Source of the DNA: CAWEYO01 sp963813315
Lineage (GTDB): Bacteria > Pseudomonadota > Alphaproteobacteria > Rhizobiales > Rhizobiaceae
Reading direction: 5' to 3'
DNA: 64,000 nt
NCBI GenBank assembly: GCA_963813315.1
Contig: CAWEYO010000014.1
Location: forward strand, 124,001-188,000
Shown here piece by piece: positions 1-8,385 of this stretch. Position numbers and translations under genes: made by a program. Position 1 is the stretch's first letter, and each line of letters begins with the position of its first letter. Under the pieces are notes generated by a model that saw nothing but the letters and a program-made list of their open reading frames with translations, had not been told where the DNA came from and searched no databases.

Positions 1-433
1 CGGCAATAAGAACCTCCAGATTCAAATCGGGCGATATCTGCGCCAGCACGGAAACCAGAAGTGAATCGATGTTCTCGACTTCATTCAGTGTTGGGATAAT
101 CACCGATAACCGCGGGCCTTCGGGCTTATGCACTGTCGCGTCGATCGCTGGGGACCCCACGTTCTGCGCAGCTCGCCACTGTGTGCCGTGCCCACGGAGG
201 CGCGCGATCTCGTCGCGCGGGTCCAAGCTCTCCGGCTCATTCTTCCGTATGCGCGACGACAGAAGTGAAACGCAGACCAGGCAGCCGACCAGAAGCGCGA
301 CCCCTGCTGCCACCGCTACCAGCGCCGCAACGGTCACTTCCTCTTTCACCCCCTCAAGGCCGAGCAGCAGCACGAAGGCTGCCACCGCACTTGCTGTCAA
401 GATCAGCCAGCCGCGTCCCTTGGTCCAGTCCAT
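1..433 (-). CDS. Family 2 glycosyltransferase, N-terminal part (runs off the window)
   Basis: The frame is open from an ATG at 433 to the window edge, so only about 144 N-terminal residues are present. Two hydrophobic segments (about residues 9-25 and 35-58) are followed by a basic/acidic linker and then, from about residue 107, LSVIIPTLNE, the first beta strand and nucleotide-sugar entry motif of GT-A family 2 glycosyltransferases. The protein is therefore probably an inner-membrane glycosyltransferase with its catalytic domain in the cytoplasm. The DxD motif and acceptor region lie outside the window, so donor and product cannot be assigned. Confidence 0.75.
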   Translation of the reverse strand, partial: MDWTKGRGWLILTASAVAAFVLLLGLEGVKEEVTVAALVAVAAGVALLVGCLVCVSLLSSRIRKNEPESLDPRDEIARLRGHGTQWRAAQNVGSPAIDATVHKPEGPRLSVIIPTLNEVENIDSLLVSVLAQISPDLNLEVLIA

Positions 434-714
434 AGTTTGTCTCTCAAGCACGGGTTGCGGCAAGCCACCGAGCATTGGCCATTGTGAATGACGCCGACGA
501 AATTGCCCTTGCCGGCGTCTTCAAAGTTCACGCCGTCGCCGATGTACCAGACGTTGGCCGCAGTTTCCTGGGGATTGTCAATAGGTACGTCTGGAACAAA
601 AGGTCGCGACACCGGCATGATGACCATGGGATATCCATCCGGAGATGGATCGCGATCATTGCCGATGGGTCGGTTCGCGCCAACTCTGGACGCTTGGAGG
701 AGATGGAGCGACCG
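403..714 (-). other. Possible gene remnant or C-terminal coding fragment, unknown
   Basis: A minus-strand frame is open from 714 down to a stop at 403-405, overlapping the glycosyltransferase start by 31 bases. Its translation (…PDGYPMVIMPVSRPFVPD… then VWYIGDGVNFEDAGKGNFVG…) has ordinary protein-like composition, but there is no convincing ribosome binding site before the internal ATG at 627. Its upstream end lies just beside the dispersed repeat at 737-880, so it may be the tail of a gene broken there. I do not recognise a family. It could equally be chance. Confidence 0.2.
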
Positions 715-736
715 CTACGTCGGGGCCGATGCTCTG

Positions 737-880
737 GGGCGTGTTGGTATTCAGGTGATGCCGGCCTGCAAATGGCGGTCTTCTCCGCTCCCGGTACTCA
801 CGTACCCGAACGTACGCTGCGTGCCGGTTCTCGAAAACCGCCATTTTCGACTCGACCTGACCTGAACCTCAACACACCCT
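737..880. repeat. Dispersed palindromic repeat, family A, full copy
   Basis: An element of about 144 bases whose ends are inverted copies of each other: the left end reads GGCGTGTTGGTATTCAGGT and the right end, reversed, GGGTGTGTTGAGGTTCAGGT. A near-identical full copy lies at 29261-29404, with partial copies near 27195, 20700 and 46225. There is no coding capacity for a transposase, which fits a MITE-like or RIME-like non-autonomous element. Confidence 0.8.
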
Positions 881-1589
881 AAAGGACACCCCGGTCCGTC
901 GCGTTTCGCTCTATCCGCTCCGCCACGAGGCGTTGAAGCCGCCAGAGGTTGCTGTCACGTATGCCCTTGGCTTCGAGGTGAGAAACCGTGTTAAGCAAAT
1001 ACTCGGCGCCGCTACCCCAATGGCCACGGGCCCGGGCCAGCACATCGGCAACGGCTCGAGAGATGAGGGGATAGAGGGGTGAAGCGCGGTCCATAACAAA
1101 GGCCAAGGCCGGTGTGGGGGCCGAGGAGGTATCGACAGTGATCCAACGGGGCATACTGTTGATTGGCTTGTAGGTGAACTCGCGTCGGAAGAGTTTACCG
1201 AATTGGCCTTCGAGGTTGTCATTGGGAAGATCGTACAGGACGCCTCGACATTGCCCTCCGCGATCCAGGGCCATCATAAGGCCCGGCTGCTCAGGCGTAC
1301 CGCGAAAGCGGGGCATGCGGAGGCAGAAGGCGCGATGCCAGCCCCGGGCAACACCCAGCTCTTCGCCGACATGCTCGATTTCCGGCTTCCAGATCAATGA
1401 TCCGCAAGCAAACAGGCGGGTCGGTGCGGCCGGGGCAGGATGAGTTCGGATCATTCGGTCGACCCAGCCATCATAGTCAGCATCGGTGTGTAGCTCGGCA
1501 CCGGGCGTCAAGCCCTGGTCGACGACGACCTTGTGGACCCTCGCGACATGATCTCGCGTCAACGCCAGCTTTCTCATTTTGGATGGCAT
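879..1589 (-). CDS. chaC: ChaC-like glutathione-specific gamma-glutamylcyclotransferase
   Basis: A 236-residue cytoplasmic protein. The motif CGSLIWKPE near residue 65 corresponds to the YGSL substrate-binding loop of ChaC proteins, and LFRREF carries the glutamate expected to be catalytic. The C-terminal half (FVMDRASPLYP, then GSGAEYLLNTV) aligns with E. coli ChaC by eye. The family releases 5-oxoproline and Cys-Gly from glutathione. I chose ATG 1589, which has GGAG about eight bases upstream, over a longer frame from 1643. The TAG stop is formed by the last bases of the adjacent family A repeat, so the extreme C-terminus may have been altered by insertion. Confidence 0.82.
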   Translation of the reverse strand: MPSKMRKLALTRDHVARVHKVVVDQGLTPGAELHTDADYDGWVDRMIRTHPAPAAPTRLFACGSLIWKPEIEHVGEELGVARGWHRAFCLRMPRFRGTPEQPGLMMALDRGGQCRGVLYDLPNDNLEGQFGKLFRREFTYKPINSMPRWITVDTSSAPTPALAFVMDRASPLYPLISRAVADVLARARGHWGSGAEYLLNTVSHLEAKGIRDSNLWRLQRLVAERIERNATDRGVL

Positions 1590-1744
1590 CGCTGTGCTCC
1601 ATCGGATCAAAGTCGCCAAGTTTTGGGCTGATGCCGCCAACATGGCAAGATCGAACGATGCTACAATGCAAATGCGCCAAACGGAGACATGGAGGCACTA
1701 CTCAAAAACTCAGTATCATTGGAACCGAAGCGGAGGAACCTTCC

Positions 1745-4174
1745 ATGAAAGCAGGCAAGCATTCTCTCGCGATGGCGGTTTCAGCCTTTGTGCTTATGCT
1801 CCATTCCTCAGGCTCCATAGCACAGCAAGTTACCGGTGAGGTGGGTTCGCCTGGCGCCACCACCACAATCACCGGAAAACAGCTTCCACCGCCCGATCCT
1901 GCGTTCGGGGGTGTGATCAAGGAGAAAGCCTCGGAATCGACGCCGTGGTGGGCGCCACGCATCGTGCCGCCGAAAGGCGCTCCGAACGTCTTACTGATCA
2001 TGACGGATGACCAGGGTTTCGGCGCGCCGAGCACCTTCGGCGGCGTAATCCCCACTCCGGCCATGGACCGCATCGCCAACAGCGGGCTGCGATATACGAA
2101 TTTTCACTCCACTTCGCTGTGCTCACCGACGCGGGCGGCGCTGATCACCGGCCGCAACCATCACTCGGTTGGTTTCGGGGTGGTCGGCGAAATCGCGACG
2201 GGGTTCCCGGGTTACGACTCGATCATCCCGCTTGAGAAAGGCACCATCGGCACCATTCTCAAGGACAACGGGTACGCCACTTCGTGGTTCGGCAAGGACC
2301 ACAACACGCCATCCTATCAGTCGAGCCAAGCGGGCCCGTTCGAGCAATGGCCGACCGGGATGGGCTTCGACTATTTCTACGGCTTCGTCGGCGGCGACGC
2401 CAGCCAGTGGCAACCCAACCTCTTCCGCAACACTACCGCCATCTATCCCTTCGAGGACAATCCCGGCTGGAACCTGGAGACGGCGATGGCCGATGAGGCC
2501 ATCCAGTACATGAAGCAGCTCAAGGAGCTTGCTCCCGGCAAGCCCTGGCTCGTCTATTACGTGCCGGGGGCCACCCACGCACCGCATCATCCGACGCCTG
2601 AGTGGGTCAAGAAGATCAGTGACATGCACCTCTTCGACGACGGCTGGAACAAGCTGCGGGAGACGATTTTCGCGAACCAGAGGCGGCTGGGCATCATGCC
2701 CGAGAACGCCAAATTGACGCCGTGGCCGAAAGGACTGCCGGAGTGGGATTCCCTCAGCATTGAGGAGAAAAAGTTCTTCATCCGGCAAGCGGACGTCTAT
2801 GGAGCTTACCTTGCCTACGCCGACAATGAGATTGGCCGGGTCATCCAGGCGGTTGACGACCTCGGCGAGCTCGACAACACCCTGATCGTCTACATCGGCG
2901 GCGACAACGGCGCGAGCGCCGAAGGCATGCTCAACGGCACACCGAACGAGTTCACGACCTTCAACGGCGTTGCTGTGCCGGTCAAGGACCAGTTTCTCTG
3001 GTATCCGTTCTGGGGATCGGAACGGACGTTCCCGCACTTTGCGGCAGGTTGGGCGTGGGCGATGGACACGCCATTCAAGTGGGTCAAGCAGGTGCCATCG
3101 CACTTCGGCGGAACCGCGCAGGGCGTGGCCATGTCCTGGCCCGGCCACATCACGGACCTTGGTGGCATACGCCGCCAGTTCTCTCACGTCATCGACATCG
3201 TGCCGACGATCCTTGAAGCGACAGGCATCCCGGCGCCCGATACAATCAACGGGATCAAGCAGCGCCCCATCGAAGGCGTGAGCATGGCCTACACCTGGGA
3301 CAGGGCGAACGCCGACGCCCCGACACGGCACACGACGCAATACTTCGAGATGCTTGGCAACCGCGCCATCTATCACGACGGATGGGTGGCGGCGACGACC
3401 CCGGTGACACTACCGTGGGAGCTGAGCACCGCCACGCCGCCGGACGTGATCACCGGGTACAATTGGGAGCTCTATAACGTCCAGGACGACCCCACCGAGT
3501 TCAACGACCTTGCCGCCAAGACGCCGGACAAGCTCAAGGAGATGCAGGACCTTTTCTATTCCGAGGCGAAGAAGTACAACGTGCTCCCACTCGACAACTC
3601 GACGCTCGCGCGCTGGAACACGCCGCGCCCGAGCCTCACGGCAGGACAGACGGAATTCACCTATTCGGGTGAGCTCAGCGGCGTGCCACCCAGCGCTGCG
3701 CCGAGCATCCTCAATAAGTCCTACACCATCACCGCCGAGGTCGAGATCCCCGAGGGCGGCGCAGAAGGCATGATCGTGACCGAGGGCGGTCGCTTCGGCG
3801 GATATGGCCTGTTCCTAAGTAAGGGCGAATTCGGCGTCGGCCGGGGCAAGGTGGTGTTCCTCTACAACCTGCTCGACCTCAAGCGCATGGCGTGGGAAGG
3901 GCCTGAGTTGGAACCCGGCAAGCACACCATCGTCTTCGACTTCAAGTCCGATGGCCCGGGTCTGGGCAAGGGGGGAAAGGGCATGCTCTCCGTGGACGGC
4001 CTCGAAGTGGCTACAAAATCCATGGACCACACCATTCCGATTACCTTCCCGGAGGATGAAACCTTCGACGTCGGCCTCGATACCCGCACCCCCCTGGCAC
4101 TGGTTGAGTACCGGTACGATGTTCCGTTCAAGTTCACCGGCAAGATCGACAAGCTGACCTTCAAACTCGAGTAG
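1745..4174 (+). CDS. Secreted type I (formylglycine) arylsulfatase with C-terminal lectin-like domain
   Basis: 809 residues. The ATG at 1745 follows a GGAGGA site (1732-1737) and opens a Sec signal peptide ending near SIAQQ, so the enzyme should be periplasmic. MTDDQG at residues 86-91 supplies the metal-binding aspartates D88/D89, and C126 in CSPTR is the sulfatase signature cysteine converted to formylglycine by FGE or an equivalent enzyme, not encoded in this window. A beta-rich region from about residue 660 resembles the concanavalin-like tail of large bacterial arylsulfatases. The role is probably sulfate-ester scavenging; the substrate cannot be read from sequence. The frame stays open upstream to 1397, but that part has no signal peptide or good start. 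Confidence 0.87.
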   Translation: MKAGKHSLAMAVSAFVLMLHSSGSIAQQVTGEVGSPGATTTITGKQLPPPDPAFGGVIKEKASESTPWWAPRIVPPKGAPNVLLIMTDDQGFGAPSTFGGVIPTPAMDRIANSGLRYTNFHSTSLCSPTRAALITGRNHHSVGFGVVGEIATGFPGYDSIIPLEKGTIGTILKDNGYATSWFGKDHNTPSYQSSQAGPFEQWPTGMGFDYFYGFVGGDASQWQPNLFRNTTAIYPFEDNPGWNLETAMADEAIQYMKQLKELAPGKPWLVYYVPGATHAPHHPTPEWVKKISDMHLFDDGWNKLRETIFANQRRLGIMPENAKLTPWPKGLPEWDSLSIEEKKFFIRQADVYGAYLAYADNEIGRVIQAVDDLGELDNTLIVYIGGDNGASAEGMLNGTPNEFTTFNGVAVPVKDQFLWYPFWGSERTFPHFAAGWAWAMDTPFKWVKQVPSHFGGTAQGVAMSWPGHITDLGGIRRQFSHVIDIVPTILEATGIPAPDTINGIKQRPIEGVSMAYTWDRANADAPTRHTTQYFEMLGNRAIYHDGWVAATTPVTLPWELSTATPPDVITGYNWELYNVQDDPTEFNDLAAKTPDKLKEMQDLFYSEAKKYNVLPLDNSTLARWNTPRPSLTAGQTEFTYSGELSGVPPSAAPSILNKSYTITAEVEIPEGGAEGMIVTEGGRFGGYGLFLSKGEFGVGRGKVVFLYNLLDLKRMAWEGPELEPGKHTIVFDFKSDGPGLGKGGKGMLSVDGLEVATKSMDHTIPITFPEDETFDVGLDTRTPLALVEYRYDVPFKFTGKIDKLTFKLE

Positions 4175-4235
4175 GCGCAGTACACTGAAGCGATTCTTGG
4201 CATCCAGTCGCGAGATAGGCAGACGAGGCGCATCG

Positions 4236-4601
4236 GTGACGAAAAAGGTGCTTATTGTGGCCGCCATCGCCGAAATCGTCACTGGCATGGCTTTGCTCAT
4301 TGTCCCCTCGCTCGTTGGGCAGCTGTTACTCGGCGAGGAGCTTGCCGGCATCGCCATACCGGTGGCGCGCGTTGCCGGCATCGCCTTGATCGGGTTGGGG
4401 GTCGCCTGTTGGCCAGGCCCTCCGCTGGCCGGCATGTTGACCTACAGCGCGATCGTCACGCTGTATCTCGCCTACCTCGGCTTTGAAGGGAGTTTCACCG
4501 GCATCTTATTATGGCCGGCTGTCGTCCTGCACCTGATCCTGACGGCACTTCTGGCTTGGGCGCCTGTGAGAAGCAAGCGAGACTGCCCGGAGACCAAGTG
4601 A
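4236..4601 (+). CDS. Small four-helix membrane protein, unknown function
   Basis: From GTG 4236 the product is 121 residues with about four hydrophobic helices and a short basic tail (VRSKRDCPETK). An upstream ATG at 4197 would add 13 hydrophilic residues; the GTG is preceded by a weak GACGAGG. The gene lies 61 bases after the arylsulfatase on the same strand and could be cotranscribed with it. Its stop is only one base from the convergent ychF stop. No family-defining motif is recognised. Confidence 0.6.
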   Translation: MTKKVLIVAAIAEIVTGMALLIVPSLVGQLLLGEELAGIAIPVARVAGIALIGLGVACWPGPPLAGMLTYSAIVTLYLAYLGFEGSFTGILLWPAVVLHLILTALLAWAPVRSKRDCPETK

Positions 4602-4602
4602 T

Positions 4603-5706
4603 TCAGATATTGAACCTGAACAACATCACGTCGCCATCCTGGACGACATACTCCTTGCCTTCATCGCGCGCCTTGCCGGCTTCCTTGGCCGCGACCTCGC
4701 CTCCCAGTGTTACAAAGTCGTGGTAGGCGATCGTCTGGGCACGGATGAAGCCGCGCTCGAAATCGGTGTGGATGACGCCCGCCGCCTGCGGCGCCCTGGT
4801 GCCTTTCGGGATCGTCCAGGCACGCGTTTCCTTGGGACCGGCGGTGAAATAGGTGATCAGGTCGAGCAGCTCGTAGCCGGCGCCGATAAGCTTGTCGAGG
4901 CCGGGTTCGTTCAGTCCCATGGAGGCGAGAAACTCAAGTTCCTCTGCGTCCGGCAGTTGCGCCACTTCAGCCTCGATTTCGGCCGAAATCACGACCGTAC
5001 GCGCGCCTTGCGCCTCAGCCATAGCCTCCACGGCGCGGGTGTGTTGATTGCCGGTGGCCGCGTCGGTCTCGGCAACGTTGCACACATACAGAACCGGATG
5101 CGATGTGAGCAGGTTGAGCCCCTGCAGAATGTGCAGGTCCTCTGCGGCGATGCCCTTCAGGAGCACACGCACAGGCTTGCCGCCTTGCAGAAGCTCCAGG
5201 GATTTTTCCATCAGCGGCAGCACAGCGAGCGCTTCCTTGTCCTTGCCGGTGGCGCGCTTGCGTATCTGCACGATGCGGCGTTCCAGACTTTCCAGATCCG
5301 CCAGCATCAGTTCGGTTTCGACCGTCTCAGCATCCGCCACGGGATCGATGCGGCCCTCGACGTGGGCGATGTCGTCATTCTCGAAGCAGCGCAGCACATG
5401 GACAATCGCATCGACTTCGCGGATGTTTGCCAGGAACTGGTTGCCCAGGCCTTCACCCTTCGATGCCCCGCGCACCAGGCCGGCAATGTCGACGAAGGAA
5501 ATGCGCGTCGGGATGATCTCCTTCGACTTTGCGATCGCGGCGATTTTCTGAAGGCGCGGATCGGGCACCGCCACTTCGCCGGTGTTTGGCTCGATGGTGC
5601 AGAACGGATAGTTGGCGGCTTGTGCGGCGGCCGTTCTTGTCAGCGCGTTGAAAAGCGTCGATTTGCCAACATTGGGCAAGCCAACGATGCCGCATTTGAA
5701 ACCCAT
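4603..5706 (-). CDS. ychF: Ribosome-associated GTPase/ATPase YchF
   Basis: 367 residues, close to the 363 of E. coli YchF. GLPNVGKST at residues 9-17 is the G1 loop, followed by the conserved NYPFCTIEPN switch segment; the C-terminal TGS domain ends with the typical VVQDGDVMLFRFNI. The Obg-family member binds 70S ribosomes, hydrolyses ATP as well as GTP, and is linked to stress and redox responses. ATG 5706 with AGGAC upstream is preferred over TTG 5712. It is the third gene of a leftward rplY-pth-ychF cluster. Confidence 0.95.
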   Translation of the reverse strand: MGFKCGIVGLPNVGKSTLFNALTRTAAAQAANYPFCTIEPNTGEVAVPDPRLQKIAAIAKSKEIIPTRISFVDIAGLVRGASKGEGLGNQFLANIREVDAIVHVLRCFENDDIAHVEGRIDPVADAETVETELMLADLESLERRIVQIRKRATGKDKEALAVLPLMEKSLELLQGGKPVRVLLKGIAAEDLHILQGLNLLTSHPVLYVCNVAETDAATGNQHTRAVEAMAEAQGARTVVISAEIEAEVAQLPDAEELEFLASMGLNEPGLDKLIGAGYELLDLITYFTAGPKETRAWTIPKGTRAPQAAGVIHTDFERGFIRAQTIAYHDFVTLGGEVAAKEAGKARDEGKEYVVQDGDVMLFRFNI

Positions 5707-5825
5707 GGCCAAAGTCCTAGTGAAGCGAAGTCTGTGGGGGGCTATGCCGGAAGGGATTGATGATCGTCAACCCGCGCAGTCATTATCAGCCCGTAAATCC
5801 TCAAATCGATCGTGTGGACTTGGGC

Positions 5826-6545
5826 TCACTCCTTGCTGCCAAAGAGCCTCTTCAGCATGGCGGCCATCGGCCCAGTGTCGGGGAGCTTGACGGCCAGGCC
5901 CTGCGGTCGCGCCTGCCGGACGTGGCTCTGCTGCTTTGGGGTCGGGCGGTCACTTTCGGTCGCTCCGGCATTTGTGGTGTCTCGCACCGCAAGGCTTACT
6001 TTGTTCATAAAACCGCTTTCGTCGCCTTTTGCCAGCATTTCCGCGTTCACGGCAATCGCGTCCAGCAGCGGCTCAAGCCATTCCTTGTCGGCCTTGTCGA
6101 AGTCGCTGAGCACATGGCCGTGCACCAGTTCCTTGACGCCCGGATGACCGACGCCGATCCTGACGCGGCGGTAGTTTTTACCGATGTGCTGATCGAGTGA
6201 CCGGATGCCGTTGTGGCCCCCGGCGCCGCCGCCGGTCTTCACGCGCACCTTCCCGTCCGCGAGATCGATCTCGTCGTAGAAGACAGTCAGTTGAGACGGG
6301 TCGAGCTTGTAGAAGCGCATCGCCTCGCCGACCGATTGGCCGGAAAGGTTCATGAATGTCTGTGGTTTGATCAGGATTACTTTTTCGCCGCCCAGATTGC
6401 CTTCGGCGATCTGAGCCTGGAATTTTCTCGACCAGGGCGAAAAGGAATGGCGGCGGGCAATAGCGTCCGCCGCCATGAAGCCGGCATTGTGCCGGTTGTT
6501 CGCGTGTTTGGCGCCGGGATTGCCGAGACCAGCAAAAAGCAGCAT
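5826..6545 (-). CDS. pth: Peptidyl-tRNA hydrolase
   Basis: 239 residues. The N-terminus MLLFAGLGNPG, catalytic His19 in NRHNAGF, the MNLSGQSV segment and FYDEIDL are hallmarks of bacterial Pth, which recycles peptidyl-tRNA dropped from ribosomes. The final ~45 residues after the catalytic core are rich in Pro, Gln and Lys and are an extension seen in rhizobial Pth. GGGAG lies upstream of ATG 6545, and the gene starts 24 bases after rplY, indicating cotranscription. Confidence 0.95.
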   Translation of the reverse strand: MLLFAGLGNPGAKHANNRHNAGFMAADAIARRHSFSPWSRKFQAQIAEGNLGGEKVILIKPQTFMNLSGQSVGEAMRFYKLDPSQLTVFYDEIDLADGKVRVKTGGGAGGHNGIRSLDQHIGKNYRRVRIGVGHPGVKELVHGHVLSDFDKADKEWLEPLLDAIAVNAEMLAKGDESGFMNKVSLAVRDTTNAGATESDRPTPKQQSHVRQARPQGLAVKLPDTGPMAAMLKRLFGSKE

Positions 6546-6569
6546 GGCTCCAACTCTCCCGCTGAGGAA

Positions 6570-7211
6570 TTATTCCTCCGTCGCGGCCTCTTCCGTTTCT
6601 TCGGCCTCAGCTTCTTCGGTAGGCGCAGCCACCTCCGGCTTCATCGCCGAGGAACCGGCGATCGTGGCGATCGTGAAGTCACGGTCATGGATGACCGGAC
6701 GCACGCCTTCCGGCAGCTTCACCGCGGAGATGTGGATGGATTCGCCGATGTCCCTGCCAGTAAGATCGATGGAGATGAATTCCGGGATCGCATTGGCCGG
6801 GCAGTGGAACTCGACCTCGTGTCGCACAATGTTCAGCACGCCGCCGCGCTTGATGCCGGGCGACTTCTCTTCATTGACGAAGTGAACCGGCACATTGACG
6901 TTCACTTCCGTGTCTTTGCCGATGCGCAGGAAGTCGACATGCATCGGGAAGTCCCGGATCGGATCAAGCTGGTAATCCTTTGGCAGGACCTGGAACTTCT
7001 TGCCGTCGACGTCGATCGTGGCAATAGTGGTCAAGAAACCGCCGCCGTGGATCTTGTAGTAGAGGTCCTTGTAGGGCAGGGCGATCGCCAGGGGTGGCTG
7101 CTTGTCGCCATAGATTACTGCAGGCACTTTACCGTTGCGACGAACTGCACGGGCGGACCCCTTACCGACCTGTTCGCGCGCTTCGGCCTTGAGCTCGTAT
7201 GTCTCGCTCAT
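6570..7211 (-). CDS. rplY: Ribosomal protein bL25 (Ctc-type, long form)
   Basis: 213 residues: an N-terminal 5S rRNA-binding L25 domain (…KGSARAVRRNGKVPAVIYG…) joined to the C-terminal TL5/CTC beta domain (GVLNIVRHEVEFHCPANAIPE region) and an acidic Glu/Ala-rich tail. This is the two-domain Ctc form usual in alphaproteobacteria, not the short E. coli form. AAGGAAA stands before ATG 7211. It heads the rplY-pth-ychF cluster, with a good promoter at 7390-7418. Confidence 0.95.
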   Translation of the reverse strand: MSETYELKAEAREQVGKGSARAVRRNGKVPAVIYGDKQPPLAIALPYKDLYYKIHGGGFLTTIATIDVDGKKFQVLPKDYQLDPIRDFPMHVDFLRIGKDTEVNVNVPVHFVNEEKSPGIKRGGVLNIVRHEVEFHCPANAIPEFISIDLTGRDIGESIHISAVKLPEGVRPVIHDRDFTIATIAGSSAMKPEVAAPTEEAEAEETEEAATEE

Positions 7212-7389
7212 GGCATTTCCTTTCGCGTGTTATTGGAGCGTTTACGGCCGGACGTGCCGATCCGAAAACGTCGAAAGCGGCCTTATCTGCGCATGACCCC
7301 TTCGAAACCGGCATTCCGGCTGTCGAGATCATGCGGCCGGGGCCGCCCTCATCCGCGTTGCCTCCAAGGGTGTCTACGCGGGTGGCGGC

Positions 7390-7418
7390 TCTATAGCGGA
7401 AGCAGGCAGGCAGCGCAA
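7390..7418 (-). promoter_or_regulatory. Sigma-70 type promoter for rplY-pth-ychF
   Basis: On the minus strand TTGCGC (7413-7418) and TATAGA (7390-7395) are separated by exactly 17 bases, a good housekeeping promoter match. Transcription would start near 7383, giving a leader of about 170 bases before rplY. The rest of the 7212-7566 gap shows nothing recognisable. Confidence 0.6.
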
Positions 7419-7566
7419 GATTGCCTGACCGCCCGCTGTATTCTGTGACCTTGACAAGCGCCGGGGTTCAATCCACGATCATGACAAGGGGTTCCTTCGC
7501 GACGACCCCGTGAGGCGTCAGCCCAAAGATCGCGTCCAAACTCTTACTTTCCAGGAGATGGACGCT

Positions 7567-8385
7567 ATGCCGTCAACAACTGCAATCACCGTACCGCAAC
7601 TTTCTCGTCTCGTCGGTCTGCCAGATGCACCGACAATTGTCGATGTTCGCATTGACGAAGACTATGAAACTGACACACGCCTGATGCCGGCTTCAATTCG
7701 TCGGGACTTCAAAACCGTATCAATATGGGCGAGTGAGTTCACCGGCCAACAGGTTGCTGTCATCTGCCAGAAGGGACAGAAGCTTTCGCAAGGCGTTGCC
7801 GCTTGGTTGCGGCACGAGGGCATTGCTGCAGAAAGCCTCGAAGGCGGATTTGAAGCCTGGCGCCAAGCCAAAGGGCTACTTGTCAAGACCGACAAGATAC
7901 CGCCCCGTGACAACAATGGCCGCACCATCTGGGTGACACGCGCCCGCCCCAAGGTAGATCGTATCGCGTGCCCTTGGCTAATCCGCCGCTTCGTCGACCG
8001 TTCGGCGGTGTTCCTCTTTGTCGACCCAGCTGAAGTGGCGGACGCTGCCGATCGCTTTCGCGGCGTTCCGTTTGACATCGACAACGTGTTTTGGAGCCAC
8101 CGGGGCGAGCGTTGCACATTTGATACCATGATCGAAGAGTTCGGGTTGCAATCTGAGACGCTTGATCGACTGGCGTTAATAGTGCGTGCGGCCGATACGG
8201 CAAGGCTTGACCTGGTGCCTCAAGCGGCTGGGTTCCTCGCCGCCTCGCTCGGCCTCTCGAGAATGTACCGCGACGATCTCGAACAGCTCGATGCCGGCAT
8301 GGTGCTATATGACGCGTTCTTTCGATGGTGCCGGGATGCGGTTGACGAAACGCATAGCTGGCCGAGCGGAGGCAAAGCGTCGTGA
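7567..8385 (+). CDS. chrB: Rhodanese-ChrB fusion, chromate-resistance protein
   Basis: 272 residues. Residues 1-105 form a rhodanese domain with its active-site loop VICQKGQKLSQ (cysteine present). From about residue 120, TIWVTRARPKVDRIACPWLIRRFVDR begins the ChrB C-terminal domain. ChrB-type proteins sense or help detoxify chromate beside ChrA transporters. ATG 7567 sits ten bases after AGGAG; an ATG at 7558 is too close to it. The stop overlaps the chrA GTG by four bases (GTGA), so the two are translationally coupled. This fused form lacks the usual separate N-terminal ChrB regulator region. Confidence 0.85.
   Translation: MPSTTAITVPQLSRLVGLPDAPTIVDVRIDEDYETDTRLMPASIRRDFKTVSIWASEFTGQQVAVICQKGQKLSQGVAAWLRHEGIAAESLEGGFEAWRQAKGLLVKTDKIPPRDNNGRTIWVTRARPKVDRIACPWLIRRFVDRSAVFLFVDPAEVADAADRFRGVPFDIDNVFWSHRGERCTFDTMIEEFGLQSETLDRLALIVRAADTARLDLVPQAAGFLAASLGLSRMYRDDLEQLDAGMVLYDAFFRWCRDAVDETHSWPSGGKAS

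Noticed and set aside
1397..1744. 116-residue extension of the arylsulfatase
   Set aside because: It is antisense to the 5' half of chaC and would hide a clear signal peptide starting at 1745.
2123..3376. 417-codon frame antisense to the arylsulfatase
   Set aside because: Shadow frame created by high-GC third positions; the sense strand has clear sulfatase motifs.
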